Assembly (NCBI GenBank): GCA_964428485.1
Contig: CAYRYP010000069.1
Coordinates: 1 to 6,703 of the forward strand
Source of the DNA: CAZPAN01 sp964428485
GTDB lineage: Bacteria; Actinomycetota; Coriobacteriia; Coriobacteriales; CADBOM01
Direction: 5' to 3'
DNA: 6,703 nt
The position numbers and the translations under genes were made by a program. Shown one piece after another: positions 5,218-6,703 of the stretch. Within the stretch, counting starts at the first letter, position 1, and each line of letters starts with the position of its first letter. Under the pieces are notes generated by a model. The model had not been told where the DNA came from, made no database searches, and worked only from the letters and a program-made list of their open reading frames with translations.

Positions 5218-6351
5218 ATGAAAACCAGAGTCACAGAGTTGCTTGGAATCAAGCATCCGGTCATTCAGTGTGGTATGGCCAACGTGGTCAACCCCGAAAT
5301 GATTGTCGCAGTGGGAGAGGCGGGTGGCCTGGGTTTTCTACCTCTTGCCAACATCACCGTCGAGGAGTACAGGAATCAGATCCGCTGGATCAAGGACAAG
5401 TTAAAGGGCAAGCCCTTTGGGGTTAACGTCTCTCCTCTGGTGCCGCACTTCGGCGAGTACGTTCGCGTGTGGATCGAGGAGGAGTGTCCGGTCTGGGGTT
5501 CGGCGATCCGCGATCCGTTCAGGCTCATGGGCATCGACAAGCCCAGAGGCGTCATCTACATACCCACGATTGGCAAGACCCATCATGGACTGAGTCTCGT
5601 GAAGAAGGGTCTCGCTGACGCAGTCATCACCCACGGGCAGGAGGGCGGAGGTCATCCTGGCCACCTCAGCTCCACCGTGCTCACGATGAAGACCGCCCAG
5701 GCTCTGGACGTTCCCGTCATCGCCTCTGGAGGCTTCTCCGATGGTAGAGGTCTTGCTGCGGCGCTGGCAATGGGGGCCGAGGGCATTGGTATGGGCACGC
5801 GCTTTGCGATGAGTAAAGAATCTACAATCCCGCAGAACGCGCTCGAGTGGCTTACCACCAAACAGGAGGACAGTCCTATCAACTCAAACAAGTACGATGG
5901 CGTTTACTGCAATGTTATACAGGGTGATGGCATCGGCAAGCATCGCACCTGGCGTGCGCATCCATGGAAGATCCCAGGGGCCATGTACAGGGAGACCAGG
6001 CACACGCATCCTGGCTTCAAGGAGCTGTGGAGGCTCGCACGCTTCATGTGGAAGATGGGTGCCGACCCGATCCAGTGGTGCGTCGGCATGCCGCAGTTCG
6101 AGAAGGGGCTATTGCAGGGTGACACCGACAAGGGCCTGTTCTGGTCCGGGCAGGTCGTTGGACGAATCGACAATGTTTTGAGTTGCCGTGAGATCATCGA
6201 GTCCACCGTGGCCGAGGCTGAGGAAATCCTTGCTAACCTCTACAACAGGTTCGTCGATGAACCCGCTAGCGTTTCCGAGACTGATGCTGAGTCCCAGGAT
6301 TCCGATGACACGAGCGAGACCGGAAAGTCCGAGATAAGGGCGGTTGTCTAG
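5218..6351 (+). CDS. Nitronate monooxygenase / 2-nitropropane dioxygenase family flavoprotein
   Basis: A 377-residue FMN TIM-barrel protein. Family motifs in order are HPVIQCGMANVVNPE (13-27, flavin-contacting first strand; relatives have 'PIIQGGM'), GEAGGLGFL (33-41), KPFGVNVSPL (65-74), ITHGQEGGGHPG (137-148) with the candidate catalytic His146 in the GxExGGHxG-type motif, and VIASGGFSDGRGLAAALAMGAEGIGMGTRF (167-196, phosphate-binding). A C-terminal FWSGQVVGRID (308-318) also fits. Members oxidise alkyl nitronates, while the related FabK reduces enoyl-ACP with the same fold, so a 2-enoyl reductase-like role is a real alternative in an anaerobe. ATG 5218 is chosen because AGGAGG lies at 5209-5214; an upstream GTG at 5158 would run through the leader hairpins. 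The last 30 residues are an acidic Ser/Thr/Asp/Glu-rich tail (about 347-372) beyond the barrel. It lies 83 bases after the dehydrogenase gene, likely in the same transcript. Confidence 0.82.
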   Translation: MKTRVTELLGIKHPVIQCGMANVVNPEMIVAVGEAGGLGFLPLANITVEEYRNQIRWIKDKLKGKPFGVNVSPLVPHFGEYVRVWIEEECPVWGSAIRDPFRLMGIDKPRGVIYIPTIGKTHHGLSLVKKGLADAVITHGQEGGGHPGHLSSTVLTMKTAQALDVPVIASGGFSDGRGLAAALAMGAEGIGMGTRFAMSKESTIPQNALEWLTTKQEDSPINSNKYDGVYCNVIQGDGIGKHRTWRAHPWKIPGAMYRETRHTHPGFKELWRLARFMWKMGADPIQWCVGMPQFEKGLLQGDTDKGLFWSGQVVGRIDNVLSCREIIESTVAEAEEILANLYNRFVDEPASVSETDAESQDSDDTSETGKSEIRAVV

Positions 6352-6371
6352 GCTTAAAACCTCTCGGTCGT

Positions 6372-6398
6372 GGGCTCTTGGGGTTTCCCGAGATGCCC
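6372..6398 (+). terminator. Probable end-of-operon hairpin
   Basis: GGGC (6372-6375) plus TCTTGGG (6376-6382) pairs with CCCGAGA (6387-6393) and GCCC (6395-6398), with T6394 bulged and one G-U pair, around a 4-base GTTT loop: 11 pairs in all. It begins 20 bases after the stop codon of the flavoprotein gene and before the tRNA promoter, the expected place for a transcript end. The downstream sequence CTTCCCGATCATT is only mildly T-rich, so strength is uncertain. Confidence 0.5.
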
Positions 6399-6413
6399 CT
6401 TCCCGATCATTCG

Positions 6414-6442
6414 TTGACAACGGGCGGGCGCATTGGGATACT
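6414..6442 (+). promoter_or_regulatory. Sigma-70-type promoter for tRNA-Ala
   Basis: A perfect -35 hexamer TTGACA (6414-6419), a 17-base spacer and the -10 hexamer GATACT (6437-6442, 4 of 6 to TATAAT) give a good vegetative promoter. Transcription would start near 6449, about 28 bases before the mature tRNA 5' end, a usual leader length. It indicates the tRNA is expressed independently of the upstream metabolic genes. Confidence 0.65.
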
Positions 6443-6476
6443 CGAGCAGTTGACGGCAATAGCCGAAGACTCATGT

Positions 6477-6552
6477 GGGGATGTAGCTCAGCTGGGAGAG
6501 CATCGCGTTCGCAACGCGGGGGTCGTGGGTTCAAGTCCCATCATCTCCACCA
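6477..6552 (+). tRNA. tRNA-Ala, anticodon CGC
   Basis: A 76-base cloverleaf with encoded CCA. The acceptor stem GGGGATG (6477-6483) pairs with CATCTCC (6542-6548) and includes the G3-U70 wobble that marks alanine tRNAs. The D arm is GCTC...GAGC. The anticodon arm TCGCG-TTCGCAA-CGCGG has anticodon CGC, reading GCG. The five-base variable segment GGGTC is followed by the T arm GTGGG-TTCAAGT-CCCAT. Discriminator A6549 is followed by CCA at 6550-6552. All stems are complete, so it should be functional. Confidence 0.96.
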
Positions 6553-6562
6553 CAGAATTGAC

Positions 6563-6593
6563 AAGGGCGGCCCATCCAGGTGCCGCCCTTTTT
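6563..6593 (+). terminator. Rho-independent terminator of tRNA-Ala
   Basis: AAGGGCGGC (6563-6571) pairs perfectly with GCCGCCCTT (6582-6590) around a 10-base loop and runs into five T residues (6589-6593). It begins 11 bases after the tRNA CCA end: a textbook intrinsic terminator. Confidence 0.88.
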
Positions 6594-6597
6594 GAAA

Positions 6598-6635
6598 CTT
6601 GCTATCGAGCGCCCGGCTTGCTACCGAGCGCTCGG
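6598..6635. repeat. Two tandem 19-bp repeats that also form a hairpin
   Basis: CTTGCTATCGAGCGCCCGG (6598-6616) is followed directly by CTTGCTACCGAGCGCTCGG (6617-6635), differing at two positions. The units are also inverted relative to each other internally: 6606-6616 pairs with 6624-6634 around a 7-base loop, 10 of 11 pairs on the plus strand. On the minus strand the single C-A mismatch becomes a G-U pair, so the stem is fully paired in a minus-strand transcript. It lies just past the stop codon of the minus-strand gene at the right edge and probably serves as its 3' hairpin or terminator, though the T-tract there is poor. Confidence 0.55.
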
Positions 6636-6650
6636 GTTTCTCCAGAAAGT

Positions 6651-6703
6651 TTACTTCCAGTTCTTGCGGGCAAAGCCAGCCCTGTCGATGATCTCGGAGA
6701 CAT
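6651..6703 (-). CDS. C-terminal end of an unidentified minus-strand protein
   Basis: Reading the minus strand from the window edge, the frame gives VSEIIDRAGFARKNWK followed by TAA (complement of 6651-6653). The 16 residues look like a genuine protein end: a short amphipathic helix with a basic tail and no rare residues. The other two minus-strand frames lack a stop here and give less protein-like sequence. The convergent orientation toward the tRNA, with a hairpin 16 bases after the stop, supports a real gene end. The family cannot be named from so few residues. Confidence 0.4.
   Translation of the reverse strand, partial: VSEIIDRAGFARKNWK

Noticed and set aside
6344..6595. 83-codon open frame over the tRNA region
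   Set aside because: It overlaps the complete tRNA-Ala gene and its terminator and has no RBS.
1..6703. Search for CRISPR arrays, insertion sequences, phage or toxin-antitoxin genes
   Set aside because: No regularly spaced repeats, transposase motifs, terminal inverted repeats or small toxin-like gene pairs were seen.

Overview
This window looks like a piece of a draft genome of a moderately high-GC anaerobic bacterium. The gene content (butyrate kinase, an oxalate/formate-type MFS carrier, a cysteine-rich 4Fe-4S protein, a CaiA-like acyl-CoA dehydrogenase, a nitronate-monooxygenase-family flavoprotein) and the strong AGGAGG ribosome binding sites would suit a gut actinobacterium of the Coriobacteriia (Eggerthella and relatives). 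That assignment is an inference from gene style and is not proven by the sequence.

Layout. All main genes lie on the plus strand. The window opens inside the 3' part of a butyrate kinase gene (to 412). Next is a complete MFS carrier of the OFA type (483-1772). A structured intergenic region (1773-1985) follows, and then an assembly gap of 100 N (2041-2140). The gap is flanked by two identical 55-bp copies that are almost certainly one sequence, so the region should collapse by 155 bp. After the gap come a 412-residue double-ferredoxin protein (2170-3408), a small EthD-fold protein (3501-3827), an acyl-CoA dehydrogenase family protein (3974-5134) and a nitronate monooxygenase/2-nitropropane dioxygenase family flavoprotein (5218-6351). 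A hairpin at 6372-6398 probably ends this transcript. A tRNA-Ala(CGC) with its own promoter and terminator follows (6414-6593). At the right edge the last 16 codons of a minus-strand gene are visible (6651-6703).

How the genes may work together. A carrier, an FAD acyl-CoA oxidoreductase, an FMN flavoprotein, a multi-cluster Fe-S protein and a small EthD-type protein in one direction suggest uptake and anaerobic redox conversion of an organic acid through CoA thioesters. Butyrate kinase is a plausible ATP-yielding last step. The substrate cannot be read from the sequence. The set does not match a pathway I can name and is the best candidate here for an undescribed system.

The intergenic spacers hold several sizeable stem-loops (1824-1872, 1883-1910, 3443-3477, 3857-3906, 5184-5214, 6372-6398), so the cluster may be controlled or differentially expressed at the RNA level.
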